A DNA stretch of 64,000 nucleotides from an uncultured Gallionellaceae bacterium (GCA_903847155.1 CAINCU010000012.1:62001-126000); one strand, 5' to 3'. Positions 17,403 to 26,905 are shown, counted from the first letter of the stretch. A program made the numbers and translations. Notes: a model not told the origin generated them from the letters alone.

Positions 17403-19031
17403 TCACGGCTTGCCCAAATCTTTATTTAGCGACTCGATGCGACGGTTGGCATTTCTGCTTAATTCGTGATTGGGATATTTGGAGACAAAATCGCTATACA
17501 GTTTTCTCGCCGCTTCCTTGTCCTTGAGTTTGTTCTCGGTGATGTCGGCGTTGTTGAATTGTGCCTTGATCGCTTCATCGTCTTGCGGTGCAAAAGCGAC
17601 GATGCGGTTGTTGATATCTATGGCGGTTCTCCAATCTTCCGTGGTAAGCATGGCTAGGCGTTCGGCGGCCAACAGCGCTTGCAAGCCATCCGCACCCTTG
17701 GCGAGGTCGGCGATTTTGAGATAGCTGTCAATTGCGCGCGCGGGCTGGTTGGTTTTGTTTTGCTGGATATTTGCCATCGCGTGCAAGGCGCGCAGCACGA
17801 GGGGAACATCCCGGTAATGCGCCACGATAGCCTCGTAGGTTTTGATTGCGTTCGGGTAGTCCTGCAAATCCACGTCATAAGTGGCGCCGAGCAACTCATA
17901 GGCTTGCTTCGCTTCTGCTGAATCCGGGTATTGTTCAATCAATTTGCTGTAGGACTTAGCGGCCTGATCGAAGGCCTTCTGGCTATCGTGTTGCACATTG
18001 CCGATGGACAACATGCTATCCGGGCGCAATGGACTGGATGGGTACATTACCAGCATCTTGTCGAGGCGATAAAGTGCAATCTGTGCATCCACCAGCATTG
18101 CCTGCCGCGCCAGCGCATGTTCGATCATATCTTCCTGCAACCAGCTTTGATTGCTGACCAGAAACGAAGCGCAAGCCTCGGTGATGGGGGCCGCAAAGTC
18201 TTTTTCGGTATTGTCGCCCAGATAGCGCAGCATGCCGGCCAGCCGCTCATCATGGTCGCCTTGTAATTTGCCGAGTTGCGCCGTCATGGCCTTCAGCGCG
18301 TCGCTATTTTTTTTCAGATCATCGTCTGCCAGAGCCCGTAATTGTTTGGTAGCTTCCTTACTGAAAGGCGAATCGGGATAAGCTGCCTGCAACAACAGCC
18401 AATCGATGGCGGCTGCGTAGTGATTATCGGTGCGTTGATGCACCTGCGCCATGAGATTGAAAACCTCGGCGGTTTCAGGATGTTCGGGGAATCGTTCTGA
18501 AAAATGACGCATATCGGATAACAGATCGCCATCAATGGGTTTTGACGAAGAGGAAAGTAACCGCGAAAAGAGATTTTTTGAAGGCATCGTATTCTTGACG
18601 GTGGTTCGGAAAAGCTCCACACGTTGCAGAGCCAGATTTTGTTGCGCGGCTCTTAATTGGGTTGCGGGTGTTTCTGTCGGTGGTTTGGGCGGAGCGGGTG
18701 GAGGGCAATCTACGACGCGTGGTGCTGCGGGGATATAGATCACCGGCGCTTCCACCTGAACAGCTGGCGCGGGTGTAGCTTGACTTGGTGCGGCAGCAGG
18801 GGTGGACTGAGCGGGGATGTTGGCTGTTATGGCGGCAGGTGCAGGTTGTGCGACAGCGCTATCAGCGGCAGGAGGGGTTGGCTGAACGGATACAGGTTCT
18901 GTTATCGGAGATGTTGGCGGTGCAGAGGCAGTAGTAGGTGCGGGAGGTGTCTGCGGAGTGGCGGCCTCATCAATCGCCATTGCGGGCGCAAGTACAAAGC
19001 ATAGCCATAAAGCCAATGTAAACTGTCTCAT
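17403..19031 (-). CDS. Exported tetratricopeptide-repeat protein with Pro/Ala-rich linker
   Basis: A 542-residue protein with a Sec signal peptide (MRQFTLALWLCFVLAPAMA, cleavage near residue 19), a low-complexity Pro/Ala/Thr linker to about residue 130, and then helical TPR/Sel1-like repeats to the end. Repeats around SYSKLIEQYPDSAEAKQAYE and KLYSDFVSKYPNHELSRNA resemble YbgF/BamD-type tetratricopeptides. No lipobox is present, so it should be a soluble periplasmic or envelope-associated scaffold. The specific partner is unknown. The linker would let the repeat domain reach across the periplasm. Confidence 0.72.
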   Translation of the reverse strand: MRQFTLALWLCFVLAPAMAIDEAATPQTPPAPTTASAPPTSPITEPVSVQPTPPAADSAVAQPAPAAITANIPAQSTPAAAPSQATPAPAVQVEAPVIYIPAAPRVVDCPPPAPPKPPTETPATQLRAAQQNLALQRVELFRTTVKNTMPSKNLFSRLLSSSSKPIDGDLLSDMRHFSERFPEHPETAEVFNLMAQVHQRTDNHYAAAIDWLLLQAAYPDSPFSKEATKQLRALADDDLKKNSDALKAMTAQLGKLQGDHDERLAGMLRYLGDNTEKDFAAPITEACASFLVSNQSWLQEDMIEHALARQAMLVDAQIALYRLDKMLVMYPSSPLRPDSMLSIGNVQHDSQKAFDQAAKSYSKLIEQYPDSAEAKQAYELLGATYDVDLQDYPNAIKTYEAIVAHYRDVPLVLRALHAMANIQQNKTNQPARAIDSYLKIADLAKGADGLQALLAAERLAMLTTEDWRTAIDINNRIVAFAPQDDEAIKAQFNNADITENKLKDKEAARKLYSDFVSKYPNHELSRNANRRIESLNKDLGKP

Positions 19032-19233
19032 TTATTCCCCCTGTGAGCTGATTGCGATTATTTAATCGGGCTGAGGATAGCAGTCACTCTGCACGGATTC
19101 AACCAGTTATATTCTCCAGTGCGTAATCTGGGCACGGAGCGTAAAAATTTACTAAAGAAACTCAATATCGTGCCGATAACAAACTCAAGGGATAGAAGTG
19201 TGTATGTTCCTATCAATGTGAAGGAGAGCAGCT

Positions 19234-19449
19234 ATGTCAGTCAATCCGGTTAATTCAAGCAGTAACTACGTATCTCAGGTTCAACCCCAGCCCCAATCCA
19301 ACGCTGAAAGGGTTGCAGAAAAAGAGAACGACGGAGATAGTGATGACGCTAAAAAAGCGGCACAGGCAGCGGTAGTGCAAAACACCCCCAAACCTACTGT
19401 AAATACGCAAGGGCAGACAGTCGGAGCCGTTATCAGCGTCAAAGCCTGA
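19234..19449 (+). CDS. Small conserved hydrophilic protein (71 aa), unknown function
   Basis: A 71-residue Gln/Asn/Ser-rich protein, MSVNPVNSSSNYVSQ at the start, an acidic KENDGDSDDAKKA middle, and a conserved-looking PTVNTQGQTVGAVISV end. No signal peptide or membrane segment. Proteins with this layout recur in Nitrosomonadales genomes as uncharacterised; this is recalled, not searched. A clear RBS (AAGGAG) precedes the ATG by 7 bases and a strong terminator follows, so it is a monocistronic expressed gene. Confidence 0.65.
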   Translation: MSVNPVNSSSNYVSQVQPQPQSNAERVAEKENDGDSDDAKKAAQAAVVQNTPKPTVNTQGQTVGAVISVKA

Positions 19450-19476
19450 GCACGGTTTACCAGAAAAACGTTGTAT

Positions 19477-19507
19477 GGACGGGCGCGGTTGAGAGACCGT
19501 GCCCGTT
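19477..19507 (+). terminator. Rho-independent terminator after the 71-aa gene
   Basis: Stem ACGGGCGCGGT paired with ACCGTGCCCGT around a TGAGAG loop, followed by a T run (TTTTTG). Ends the small monocistronic gene. Confidence 0.85.
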
Positions 19508-19610
19508 TTTGTCTTCAGCGAATGGTTTTCGAAATCGTCTTCCGTGCGAGTTATCGATATAGCGCAGCGGGAAACTGCTACCGTTAGTACAGTAACAATT
19601 CTAGAATGTC

Positions 19611-19630
19611 GTTTCCTAAACGTTGGAAAC
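19611..19630. promoter_or_regulatory. Inverted repeat upstream of greB
   Basis: GTTTCC-TAAACGTT-GGAAAC, a 6-bp perfect inverted repeat 91 bases before greB. It could be a regulator site; no known operator was recognised. Confidence 0.3.
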
Positions 19631-19721
19631 TAACGATGAAGCCAACCTCCTCAATCCGCTACGTGAAAGCTGCAATATGGCTTACGTTGTGCGCAAACGT
19701 TCGCATAAATGGCTGTCGTAA

Positions 19722-20285
19722 ATGAATAAAGCCTTCACCCGCGAAAACGACGACGCTGACGACGATGAACCCGCGTCGTTGCCTGCGCTGCCTGGGGGCA
19801 CCAAAAACTATATCACCCCGACTGGTTATCGCTGCCTGAAGGAGGAATACCTGCAACTGCTGAACGTGGAGCGTCCAGCGCTGGTGCAGACTGTTTCCTG
19901 GGCGGCTTCCAACGGCGACCGTTCCGAAAATGGCGATTACATCTACGGCAAAAAACGCCTGCGCGAGATTGACCGCCGCCTGCACTTTCTCGCTAAGCGG
20001 CTGGAAAATTCCGAAGTGATTGACCCGGCGCAGCGCAAAGATTGCGAGCAAGTATTCTTCGGCGCGACGGTAACGGTGTGCCACGAAGACGGCAGCGAAC
20101 GCACCTACAGTATCGTCGGCATCGATGAAGCGAACGCTAGCAAAGGCCATATCAGCTGGGTGTCGCCGCTGGCGCGCGTGCTGCTTAAGGCACGCGAGGA
20201 CGATACCATTATGCTGCCGCTACCCGAAGGTGTGGAGGAACTGGTGGTGGTCAAAGTGGTTTATTGCGAGATTGATTTCAGTTAA
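19722..20285 (+). CDS. greB: Transcription elongation factor GreB
   Basis: Stimulates RNA cleavage by backtracked RNA polymerase. The 187-residue protein has an acidic N-terminal extension, the coiled-coil with the tip acidic pair (SWAASNGDRSENGDYIYGKKR near residues 60-80), and the FKBP-like C-terminal domain with VFFGATVTV and the KGHISWVSPLARVLL segment that separates GreB from GreA. The gene stands alone after a long leader and is followed by a short reading frame and a broken gene. Confidence 0.93.
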   Translation: MNKAFTRENDDADDDEPASLPALPGGTKNYITPTGYRCLKEEYLQLLNVERPALVQTVSWAASNGDRSENGDYIYGKKRLREIDRRLHFLAKRLENSEVIDPAQRKDCEQVFFGATVTVCHEDGSERTYSIVGIDEANASKGHISWVSPLARVLLKAREDDTIMLPLPEGVEELVVVKVVYCEIDFS

Positions 20286-20295
20286 GGAGTCCGCC

Positions 20296-20373
20296 ATGAA
20301 ATACTTCGAATTCAAAGTTTGCACCGCCTTGCTTAACGAGTTTAGTGCGTTGGTAATAACGGGCTTGCTGTGA
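20296..20373 (+). CDS. Possible 25-residue peptide coupled to the next gene
   Basis: Short frame MKYFEFKVCTALLNEFSAL to TGA at 20371-20373, preceded by AAGGAG at 20284-20289. Its stop overlaps the ATG of the broken gene that follows (ATGA-like coupling). It could be a leader peptide or the remnant of a once longer gene. No family was recognised. Confidence 0.3.
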   Translation: MKYFEFKVCTALLNEFSALVITGLL

Positions 20374-20791
20374 TGCCTACACTGGAAACTTGGGAACTGC
20401 TGAGTTATGTGGTGACCGTAATCGGTCTGCCGCTGGCGATTACGGTATTCATTTTCGAACAGCGCAAAGAGCGCGACAACCAGGAATTCCTCAAGATAAC
20501 CCCGATCTGCGCCTGTTCGCCACCGAAGAAACTCCCGCCTTGTCGGCAGAACAACGCGAGCGCATGTTCATCATTTTTAGTATGCTGATCTCGCTGTTCG
20601 AGCGCGCGTACCTGCTGCTCTACGAAGAAAAAATGACTGCGAAACAACTGCGCCGCTGGCGCTCTTGGGAAGACTACATGGGCGAATGGTGCGAACGCGC
20701 CGACTTCTGCGCTGCATTACCTGCCCTGTTGCGCGGCGAAGACCCCGCATTCGCAGAGCACATTCAGAGATTGGTGAAGAGTCATAGCTGA
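20373..20791 (+). pseudogene. Frameshifted small membrane-anchored protein gene
   Basis: The frame beginning at ATG 20373 reads MPTLETWELLSYVVTVIGLP, then LAITVFIFEQRKERDNQEFL with one N-terminal membrane helix. From about 20495 the coherent reading moves to another frame: DNPDLRLFATEETPALSAEQ, then RERMFIIFSMLISLFERAY, then MTAKQLRRWRSWEDYMGEW to TGA at 20789-20791. Related proteins known to me have about 20 more residues between ERDN and the QEFLK region, so a deletion and a frameshift both seem to have occurred. Function of the family is unknown. A sequencing error could mimic the shift. Confidence 0.65.
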
Positions 20792-20857
20792 CACAGTTGC
20801 GCCTTGGTGGATGCCGCAAATGCGCTGGTTTTGCAATTCAAGAAAGTTGTCTAGCCC

Positions 20858-20923
20858 GCAAGCCAATAGGGACGGCAATCTCCGTCAAGCTAATGATGTA
20901 GATCGCCTATTGACGGGTGTTGC
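20858..20923 (+). repeat. Dispersed 66-bp palindromic element, copy 2
   Basis: Starts GCAAGCCAATAGGGACGGC and ends GATCGCCTATTGACGGG plus a short tail. It lies between the broken gene and the convergent HD-GYP gene. Confidence 0.82.
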
Positions 20924-20938
20924 GGAGAAGGTGGTCAA

Positions 20939-22240
20939 TCAAACCAATGCGGGAATCGCGAGCAGCTTAAGATTCAAGTCGTTCAGCCAAGAGTATCCTG
21001 TGCTCAGTTGAGACTGAGACTCGGAGTTTCCAATTTCTTTGGGCCAAAGACGCTCTGCTTCTTGTATCAGCGATTTGAATTGCCAGATTGCTTCGTCCAG
21101 CAGCGGGGCGAAATCATTAATGCATTCAGGATCATCGGTTATCATTTGAATCAGACTATCAGGTTCCCGCGGATCGAAGCCGGCAGAAAGCAAATCCATC
21201 CGTAAGGCAACGAGTCTTTTGTTAGCGAAATCAATTATTTTGTCGTTTATCGCTGAATTAGCATAGTGATCCAAGTCGGCAAACATTATGGCAATAAGTT
21301 TGACTTTAGCAATTAACTCGCCAATATCTTGATTGGCTGATTCATCGTGCTGGAGTGAATGGTCATTTAAAATATTCAGGTGGCCGATAAGTCCCGGGCC
21401 GTATTGCTTGAAGTTGAGTTTGAGCATCACTTCGAGCTTTTTCCATTGTCCTGTCGTCTGCCCAGGATCGAAAGCTTTGGCGGCAAGCTCGGCGACTGCC
21501 AAAATCTGTCCATAACGACTAATCTTGGTTCCCATCAGACCTCTGGGATAACCCCGGCCATCCATCCGTTCATGGTGTTCGAGAACGGCTTCAGCAATGT
21601 GCTTATTCAGTTGTGGAAATTCGTGCAACAACAGGTAGGCCGTGAGCGGGTGAGCGTAAAGATGCCGCCGCTCGTCATTGGTCATTTTGTGTGAGGATTC
21701 AAGCAATATTGGGTCGATATGCAACAAGCCGATGTCATGGAACAGGGCGGCCATAGCTACCCATTCTTCCTCATGCTCGTTCATTCCGTCGCAACTGGCC
21801 AAATAGATACTTAGTACAGCAAGAAGCAGGCTATGGTCATAAATGCTGCGAAATTTCTCGCGAGCCACTGTTAGCTTGAATGCCAATTGATGAGGAATGT
21901 CGATGCCAAGAAAGACGCGCTGGTATGCGTTTACTGTGTTGATTTTGTCCATCATCACCTTCAGCCGATCATTTTTGGCGGCCAACTCGCGCAAGTCGTC
22001 GAGGATGAGTTCATTGTTAAGCGTATGTTCCATTGTTACCGCCAACTCCATGGACGGTAACAACGTGTGGTTGAGCAGTCGATCAAGTAATCCACTGGTG
22101 ATTTGAATTCCCGTCGCTACTAGCTTTATGCCGCTCTCGGAATAAATGTCGCGAATTGCGACGATTTTGCGAGTATCTCCAAGCTCGGCAACAGCCTTGA
22201 TGAAAAAACTATTATCGGGTTGGCTCTGCAGCGGGTTCAT
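20939..22240 (-). CDS. HD-GYP domain protein (putative cyclic-di-GMP phosphodiesterase)
   Basis: A 433-residue cytoplasmic protein with a central HD-GYP domain. The metal-binding HD reads LFHDIGLLHID, and the GYP signature reads HHERMDGRGYPRGLMG, both intact. The N-terminal 150 residues (QPDNSFFIKAVAELG onwards) resemble the start of other stand-alone HD-GYP proteins and lack a recognised receiver or PAS domain. The C-terminal 120 residues are helical and unassigned. Its ATG overlaps the stop of rsmB (ATGA), so it may be the last gene of the purM-purN-DUF3108-rsmB operon. Substrate assignment rests on the motifs only. Confidence 0.83.
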   Translation of the reverse strand: MNPLQSQPDNSFFIKAVAELGDTRKIVAIRDIYSESGIKLVATGIQITSGLLDRLLNHTLLPSMELAVTMEHTLNNELILDDLRELAAKNDRLKVMMDKINTVNAYQRVFLGIDIPHQLAFKLTVAREKFRSIYDHSLLLAVLSIYLASCDGMNEHEEEWVAMAALFHDIGLLHIDPILLESSHKMTNDERRHLYAHPLTAYLLLHEFPQLNKHIAEAVLEHHERMDGRGYPRGLMGTKISRYGQILAVAELAAKAFDPGQTTGQWKKLEVMLKLNFKQYGPGLIGHLNILNDHSLQHDESANQDIGELIAKVKLIAIMFADLDHYANSAINDKIIDFANKRLVALRMDLLSAGFDPREPDSLIQMITDDPECINDFAPLLDEAIWQFKSLIQEAERLWPKEIGNSESQSQLSTGYSWLNDLNLKLLAIPALV

Positions 22241-23511
22241 TTTGAAGCACTACGTTCCAGCACTGCCGCGAAGAATCCGTCGGTGTTGTGCAATTGTGGT
22301 GTGAGTTGTAGATAGACGCCCATCGGTAGGTCGATGTGATGTTGGCGGATCACTTCCCCAGCGGGCAGCAGGGTAAAGTCGGGATGGGTGGCGAGGAAGG
22401 CTTCGACGATGGCCTGGTTTTCTTCGTGCAGCAGGCTGCAGGTGGCATACACCAAACGTCCGCCTTGATTCAGCAGGCGCGCGGCGGAGGCGAGGATGGC
22501 GGCTTGTTTGACGTTCAGCTCGGCTACGCTTTGCGCGGACTGGCGGTATTTCAAATCGGGGTTACGGCGCAGGGTGCCGAGTCCGCTGCATGGCGCATCG
22601 ACCAGCACGCGGTCGATCTTGCCCGCGAGGCGTTTCACTTTGTTGTCGTTTTCGTGCGCAATCAGTTGCGGTTGCACGTTGCTCAAACCGGAGCGCTTCA
22701 GGCGCGGCTTCAGGTTGGTAAGACGCTTTTCGGAAATGTCCCACGCGTAAAGGCGTCCTTGCGAATTCATCATCGCGCCCAGCATCAGCGTTTTGCCGCC
22801 CGCGCCCGCGCAGAAGTCCACCACCATATCGTTGCGTTTCGGCGCGAGCAGCAGGCCGAGCAGTTGGCTGCCTTCGTCCTGCACTTCAAATTTGCCGGTG
22901 AGGAACAGCGCGTGTTTGTTCAGCGCGGGTTTGTATTTGAGGCGGATGCCCATTGGCGAATAAGGCGTGGCTTGCGCGTCGAATCCGTCGGACTGCAACG
23001 ATTGCAGCACTTCGTTGCGTCCGGCCAACAGGGTGTTGACGCGCAGGTCAAGCGGGGCGGGCTGTTGCATGGAGCGGCCCAGTTCCAGAATCTCGGCATC
23101 GCTGTGGTGCGGGCGCAGTTTTTCGACGATCCAATCCGGAAATTCAGCTTGGATGGAAAGCGGCAGTTCGTTGACGTTGATGCTCTTCACGCTGCCTAGC
23201 CAGTCTGCTTCTTTCGCCTTCAGCAGTGGTTCCAGTTCGCGCAGGTTGTAGCCGCCGAATTTCACCCAATAAGCCAGTGCCATACGGCGCGCGGTGGCTT
23301 GTCCTTTGTCGTTCAAGGTGCAGGCGTGTTCGAGGAGCAGGCGGTGACGCAATGTGCCGAACAGCGTCTCGGCTACCAGCGAACGCTCGTTGGAGCCGAT
23401 GCGCTCTTCCTGGAAAAAATGGCGCAACACGGCATCTGCCGGATGCTCCATTTTCAGCGCGGTGCGCAGGGCTTGGATGACGAGATCGAGGCGGTATTCA
23501 GTGAGTAGCAT
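22237..23511 (-). CDS. rsmB: 16S rRNA m5C967 methyltransferase RsmB
   Basis: SAM-dependent RNA cytosine-5 methyltransferase of 424 residues. An N-terminal NusB-like helical domain (about 1-130) is followed by the Rossmann methyltransferase domain with the SAM loop VDFCAGAGGKTLMLG, motif IV DAPCSGLGTLRRNPD with one active-site Cys, and motif VI VYATCSLLHEENQ with the second Cys. The ATG at 23511 (MLLTEYRLDLV) is preferred over an upstream frame extension because AGGAAA lies 10 bases before it. Codes for the middle of the pur/rsm operon. Confidence 0.92.
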   Translation of the reverse strand: MLLTEYRLDLVIQALRTALKMEHPADAVLRHFFQEERIGSNERSLVAETLFGTLRHRLLLEHACTLNDKGQATARRMALAYWVKFGGYNLRELEPLLKAKEADWLGSVKSINVNELPLSIQAEFPDWIVEKLRPHHSDAEILELGRSMQQPAPLDLRVNTLLAGRNEVLQSLQSDGFDAQATPYSPMGIRLKYKPALNKHALFLTGKFEVQDEGSQLLGLLLAPKRNDMVVDFCAGAGGKTLMLGAMMNSQGRLYAWDISEKRLTNLKPRLKRSGLSNVQPQLIAHENDNKVKRLAGKIDRVLVDAPCSGLGTLRRNPDLKYRQSAQSVAELNVKQAAILASAARLLNQGGRLVYATCSLLHEENQAIVEAFLATHPDFTLLPAGEVIRQHHIDLPMGVYLQLTPQLHNTDGFFAAVLERSASK

Positions 23512-23645
23512 TTGTGTTGATTTCCTGTGGCGCGTCTCCGACGCGGGTGATGTTATTCGGATAGTTGGGCAAGCTTTGGTGCCCACGCTGAATCACCTAT
23601 TTGTTAAACGCAAGGGTGCAAAAGCGTGCACGCCTTGCCAACGAC

Positions 23646-24344
23646 TTACGGGACGATGTTCAGGCTGGTGAGCACCTGCACCAGTTTTTCGCCTGTATCT
23701 TCCGTCAACACGATTCTGCATGGCATGAATTCGTGATCGACGGCCAGCCATATTTCGGATTTCCATGCAGTGCGCTGAGGCGGGGTAGACAGGTAGTAGC
23801 TCTTTAGCGAACCGAAGGGAACCTCCACTGTTTGTCCGGTTTGCAATTGGTAGTGATAGGTATCCAGTTTGCTGCCGTTGGTCATGTTGATATTAAACTC
23901 GGCCTTGATGAGCGGGGGGGCGGCCACAAATTGATACATGACGCTCAGGCGATCTTGCGTGTCATCTGGCAGGACAAGCTGGCGTATTCCGGATTTGTCG
24001 CTCAACGTCAGCTGCATGTCGTCCCAGTCGAATTCAGCAGAATTATTCTTTGCAGTATCGTGTACGCGTTTATGGGTGAACTTGAGCGGGCGTAATCCAC
24101 TATCATCAATCTTGCCTTCGCTGGTAACTATAATGGTTTCCGGCTGAAATAGCGCCAGCATGGGGACGGGTTTGGTGACGCTCTCAATGTGGTAGCGATC
24201 GTCGGTGCGGACGAAAATCTCTTTGACTTCAGCGAATTTAATTCCTCTGGTCAGCACGTCATACGTGGCTTCGATGCGGGCGGGTACCTCTGCCCATAAC
24301 GCGGGAGACACACAGAGCATGAGAAGTGACAACAGTATGCGCAT
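23646..24344 (-). CDS. Exported DUF3108 protein
   Basis: A 232-residue periplasmic protein with a signal peptide (MRILLSLLMLCVSPALWA, cleavage about residue 18). The body is a beta-rich DUF3108 domain (VPARIEATYDVLTRGIKFAEV, later DKSGIRQLVLPDD and ILTEDTGEKLVQVLTSL). DUF3108 genes regularly follow purN in betaproteobacteria; the function is unknown. The start lies 3 bases after the purN stop, so it is in the same operon, with rsmB after a 134-base gap. Confidence 0.85.
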   Translation of the reverse strand: MRILLSLLMLCVSPALWAEVPARIEATYDVLTRGIKFAEVKEIFVRTDDRYHIESVTKPVPMLALFQPETIIVTSEGKIDDSGLRPLKFTHKRVHDTAKNNSAEFDWDDMQLTLSDKSGIRQLVLPDDTQDRLSVMYQFVAAPPLIKAEFNINMTNGSKLDTYHYQLQTGQTVEVPFGSLKSYYLSTPPQRTAWKSEIWLAVDHEFMPCRIVLTEDTGEKLVQVLTSLNIVP

Positions 24345-24347
24345 GCT

Positions 24348-24986
24348 TCAATCCAATCCGGGTGAAATGAGTGTGGCGCCGACCTGTTCGAAGTGATCGG
24401 AGGCGATACGTCCAAGCTCATCCAGCCACAGTTGCTTGTTGCATAGCCAGCGTACGGCCTGCTGCAACACGCGATGTTCTTCATGCAATACGCGCGCCGC
24501 CAACGATGCGGGGGAGTCGTTGATGAGCACCGGCACGGCAGCCTGAATGATGATAGGGCCATTATCCAGATCGGAGGTGACGAAATGTACGGTGCAGCCG
24601 TGAATTTTCACCCCGTCCCGCAACGCGCGTTCATGCGTGTTCACCCCGGCGTAAGCGGGCAGCAGCGAAGGATGGATATTGATGAGGCGACCGGCATAGT
24701 GCTCGACGAAGCCATTGGTCAGGATACGCATGAATCCGGCGAGTACGACTAAATCGGGTTGGAAGCTATCAATTTCTTTTGAGAGGGCGGCATCGAAACT
24801 CTCACGCTCGGCGAAGTCGCGGTGCGACACGACCGCAGTAGTAACGTGGTGCGCCCTGGCGATCTTCAAGCCTTGCGCATCGGAGCGGTTGCTGATAACC
24901 GCCACGACCTGACACGGCAGCTTGGCTTCCAGCAAAGCCTGCATATTGCTGCCGTGACCGGAGATGAGGATGACGATGCGTTTCAT
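24348..24986 (-). CDS. purN: Phosphoribosylglycinamide formyltransferase
   Basis: Transfers the formyl group of 10-formyl-THF to GAR in purine synthesis. The 212-residue protein has the phosphate loop ISGHGSNMQALLEA at the start and the folate/active-site region LVVLAGFMRILTNGFV, with the catalytic trio in INIHPSLLPAYAGVNTHERAL (Asn and His) and TSDLDNGPIIIQAAVPV (Asp). It starts 3 bases after purM and belongs to the same minus-strand operon. Confidence 0.96.
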   Translation of the reverse strand: MKRIVILISGHGSNMQALLEAKLPCQVVAVISNRSDAQGLKIARAHHVTTAVVSHRDFAERESFDAALSKEIDSFQPDLVVLAGFMRILTNGFVEHYAGRLINIHPSLLPAYAGVNTHERALRDGVKIHGCTVHFVTSDLDNGPIIIQAAVPVLINDSPASLAARVLHEEHRVLQQAVRWLCNKQLWLDELGRIASDHFEQVGATLISPGLD

Positions 24987-24989
24987 GGT

Positions 24990-26033
24990 TTAACGTACTT
25001 GCGTTTGATGTTCGTCGCCGTTGCGGGCGCGGATGACACCGATGCGCGACACGCTTTCGCCTGCGGCTTGCAGATGCTTGATCGCCGCATCTGCATCCTG
25101 CGCGCCGACAACGACCACCATGCCGATGCCGCAATTGAAAGTGCGGAACATCTCTTGCGCATCGACATTGCCTTGCGCGCGCAGCCAGTGGAACAGCTTC
25201 GGCATCTGCCAGGTCTTGCTGTCGATGTCGGCCACCACGTTCTGTGGCAACACTCGCGGCACGTTTTCGGTGATGCCGCCGCCGGTGATGTGCGCCATGC
25301 CTTTCACGGTGACTTGTTGCATCAGGCTCAACAGCGGCTTCACATACAAACGTGTGGGCGCCATGATGCAGTCGGCCAATGTGCGTTCGCTGTCAAATTT
25401 GGCGTTCAGGTCGGGCTTGCTGCGCTCAATAATTTTGCGTACCAGCGAATAGCCATTGGAGTGCGCGCCATTGGATGCCAGTCCCAATATCACATCGCCT
25501 GCCACGATATGCTCTCCGGTGATGATCTTGCTCTTTTCTACCACACCCACGGCAAAGCCAGCGAGATCGTATTCGCCCACCGGATACATGCCGGGCATCT
25601 CGGCAGTTTCGCCACCGATCAAGGCGCAGCCGGATTGTTCGCAGCCGGCAGCAATGCCTTTGATGACTTCGGTGGCGGCGGCCACGTCGAGTTTGCCGCA
25701 GGCAAAATAGTCGAGGAAGAATAGCGGCTCGGCACCCTGCACCAGAATATCATTCACGCTCATGGCAACTAGATCAATGCCGACGGTGTCGTGGCGATTC
25801 AGTTCAAATGCCAGCTTGAGTTTGGTGCCCACACCGTCAGTGCCGGACACCAGCACGGGCTCTTTGTACTTCTTGGAGATTTCGACTAGACCGCCAAAGC
25901 CGCCAATGCCGCTCAACACTTCGGGGCGCATGGTGCGCTTGGCAAAAGGCTTGATGTTCTCGACCAGTTGGTCACCCGCATCGATGTCAACGCCCGCATC
26001 GCGGTAGGAAAGGCTGTGGGGAGTAGTGCTCAA
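24990..26033 (-). CDS. purM: Phosphoribosylformylglycinamidine cyclo-ligase
   Basis: ATP-dependent closure of the imidazole ring giving AIR. The 347-residue protein starts [21 protein letters not shown], has the glycine-rich [11 protein letters not shown] segment, the PurM core motif [29 protein letters not shown] and the C-terminal [16 protein letters not shown]. The first gene of the operon purM-purN-DUF3108-rsmB-HD-GYP. It is divergent from hda, with about 150 bases between them for both promoters. Confidence 0.97.
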   Translation of the reverse strand: MSTTPHSLSYRDAGVDIDAGDQLVENIKPFAKRTMRPEVLSGIGGFGGLVEISKKYKEPVLVSGTDGVGTKLKLAFELNRHDTVGIDLVAMSVNDILVQGAEPLFFLDYFACGKLDVAAATEVIKGIAAGCEQSGCALIGGETAEMPGMYPVGEYDLAGFAVGVVEKSKIITGEHIVAGDVILGLASNGAHSNGYSLVRKIIERSKPDLNAKFDSERTLADCIMAPTRLYVKPLLSLMQQVTVKGMAHITGGGITENVPRVLPQNVVADIDSKTWQMPKLFHWLRAQGNVDAQEMFRTFNCGIGMVVVVGAQDADAAIKHLQAAGESVSRIGVIRARNGDEHQTQVR

Positions 26034-26180
26034 GTTGAGTTCTCGCTTTCTAAAAGGTAAAGTGCAGCACGTTTCTTAGCCGCGAATTTTACCCGAAATG
26101 ACACTATCCCGCATTGCCGCCTTACGCTGCTTGACCATCGCCGTCGTTTCGCGCCCAGCGCGAGCGGTGGATAATGAACC

Positions 26181-26825
26181 ATGACCCAATTGCTGTTGGG
26201 CATCGCTCCCGAATGGATTCCGACGCTGAACAACTTCGTGGCCGGGCGCAATGTGGAGCTGGTGTCGGCGCTACACTTGAGATTGGGCGGAAGCTGCATC
26301 TTCATTTGGGGCGAGGCAGGCAGCGGCAAGAGCCATTTGCTGCAAGCGACTATTGAATGCGCTCGGGCTGCCGGACAATCGGCAGCTTATGCCTGCGGCG
26401 CAGTACCACAAGCCGCGCAAGTGGTGGCGATCGATGATGTGGAACAACTGGACGATGCGGCGCAAATCGACTTGTTTGCCTTGTACAACCGCATGCGCGA
26501 AAGCAGCGCGATGTTGCTGGTGAGCGGTACACAAGCACCGGCTTTCCTGCCATTGCGCGATGACCTGCGCACGCGTTTGGGCTGGGGCCTGGTATACCAG
26601 GTGCATGCTTTGAACGATGCCGAAAAAACCGAGGCACTGCGCCAGCACGCGCTGGCGCGCGGATTCGATTTGCCGCCCGAAGTGACCACCTATCTGTTGC
26701 GTCATGGCAGGCGCGATCTGCCTGTGCTGTTGCAAATCTTGAATGCATTGGACGAACACTGTCTGCGTTTGAAACGTGCGGCCAGCGTGCCGTTGCTTAA
26801 GGAAGTCATGGCGGTGTCAGACTGA
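26181..26825 (+). CDS. hda: DnaA regulatory inactivator Hda
   Basis: AAA+ protein that with the beta clamp stimulates ATP hydrolysis by DnaA and so limits re-initiation. The 214 residues start MTQLLLGIAPEWIPTLNNF (clamp-binding QLxL-like start), then NVELVSAL, a Walker A at WGEAGSGKSHLLQA and a Walker B-like VVAIDDVEQLDD. The arginine-finger and lid region resembles DnaA domain III. No DNA-binding domain IV, as expected. The divergent partner purM is a common neighbour of hda. Confidence 0.92.
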   Translation: MTQLLLGIAPEWIPTLNNFVAGRNVELVSALHLRLGGSCIFIWGEAGSGKSHLLQATIECARAAGQSAAYACGAVPQAAQVVAIDDVEQLDDAAQIDLFALYNRMRESSAMLLVSGTQAPAFLPLRDDLRTRLGWGLVYQVHALNDAEKTEALRQHALARGFDLPPEVTTYLLRHGRRDLPVLLQILNALDEHCLRLKRAASVPLLKEVMAVSD

Positions 26826-26905
26826 ATTTGCGACAATCCAGCAGGGAGTCGTGTTTTGTGGCATTAAATGGCTGAGCTTTCGAGCTAATTTTCAGGAGAA
26901 TTTTA

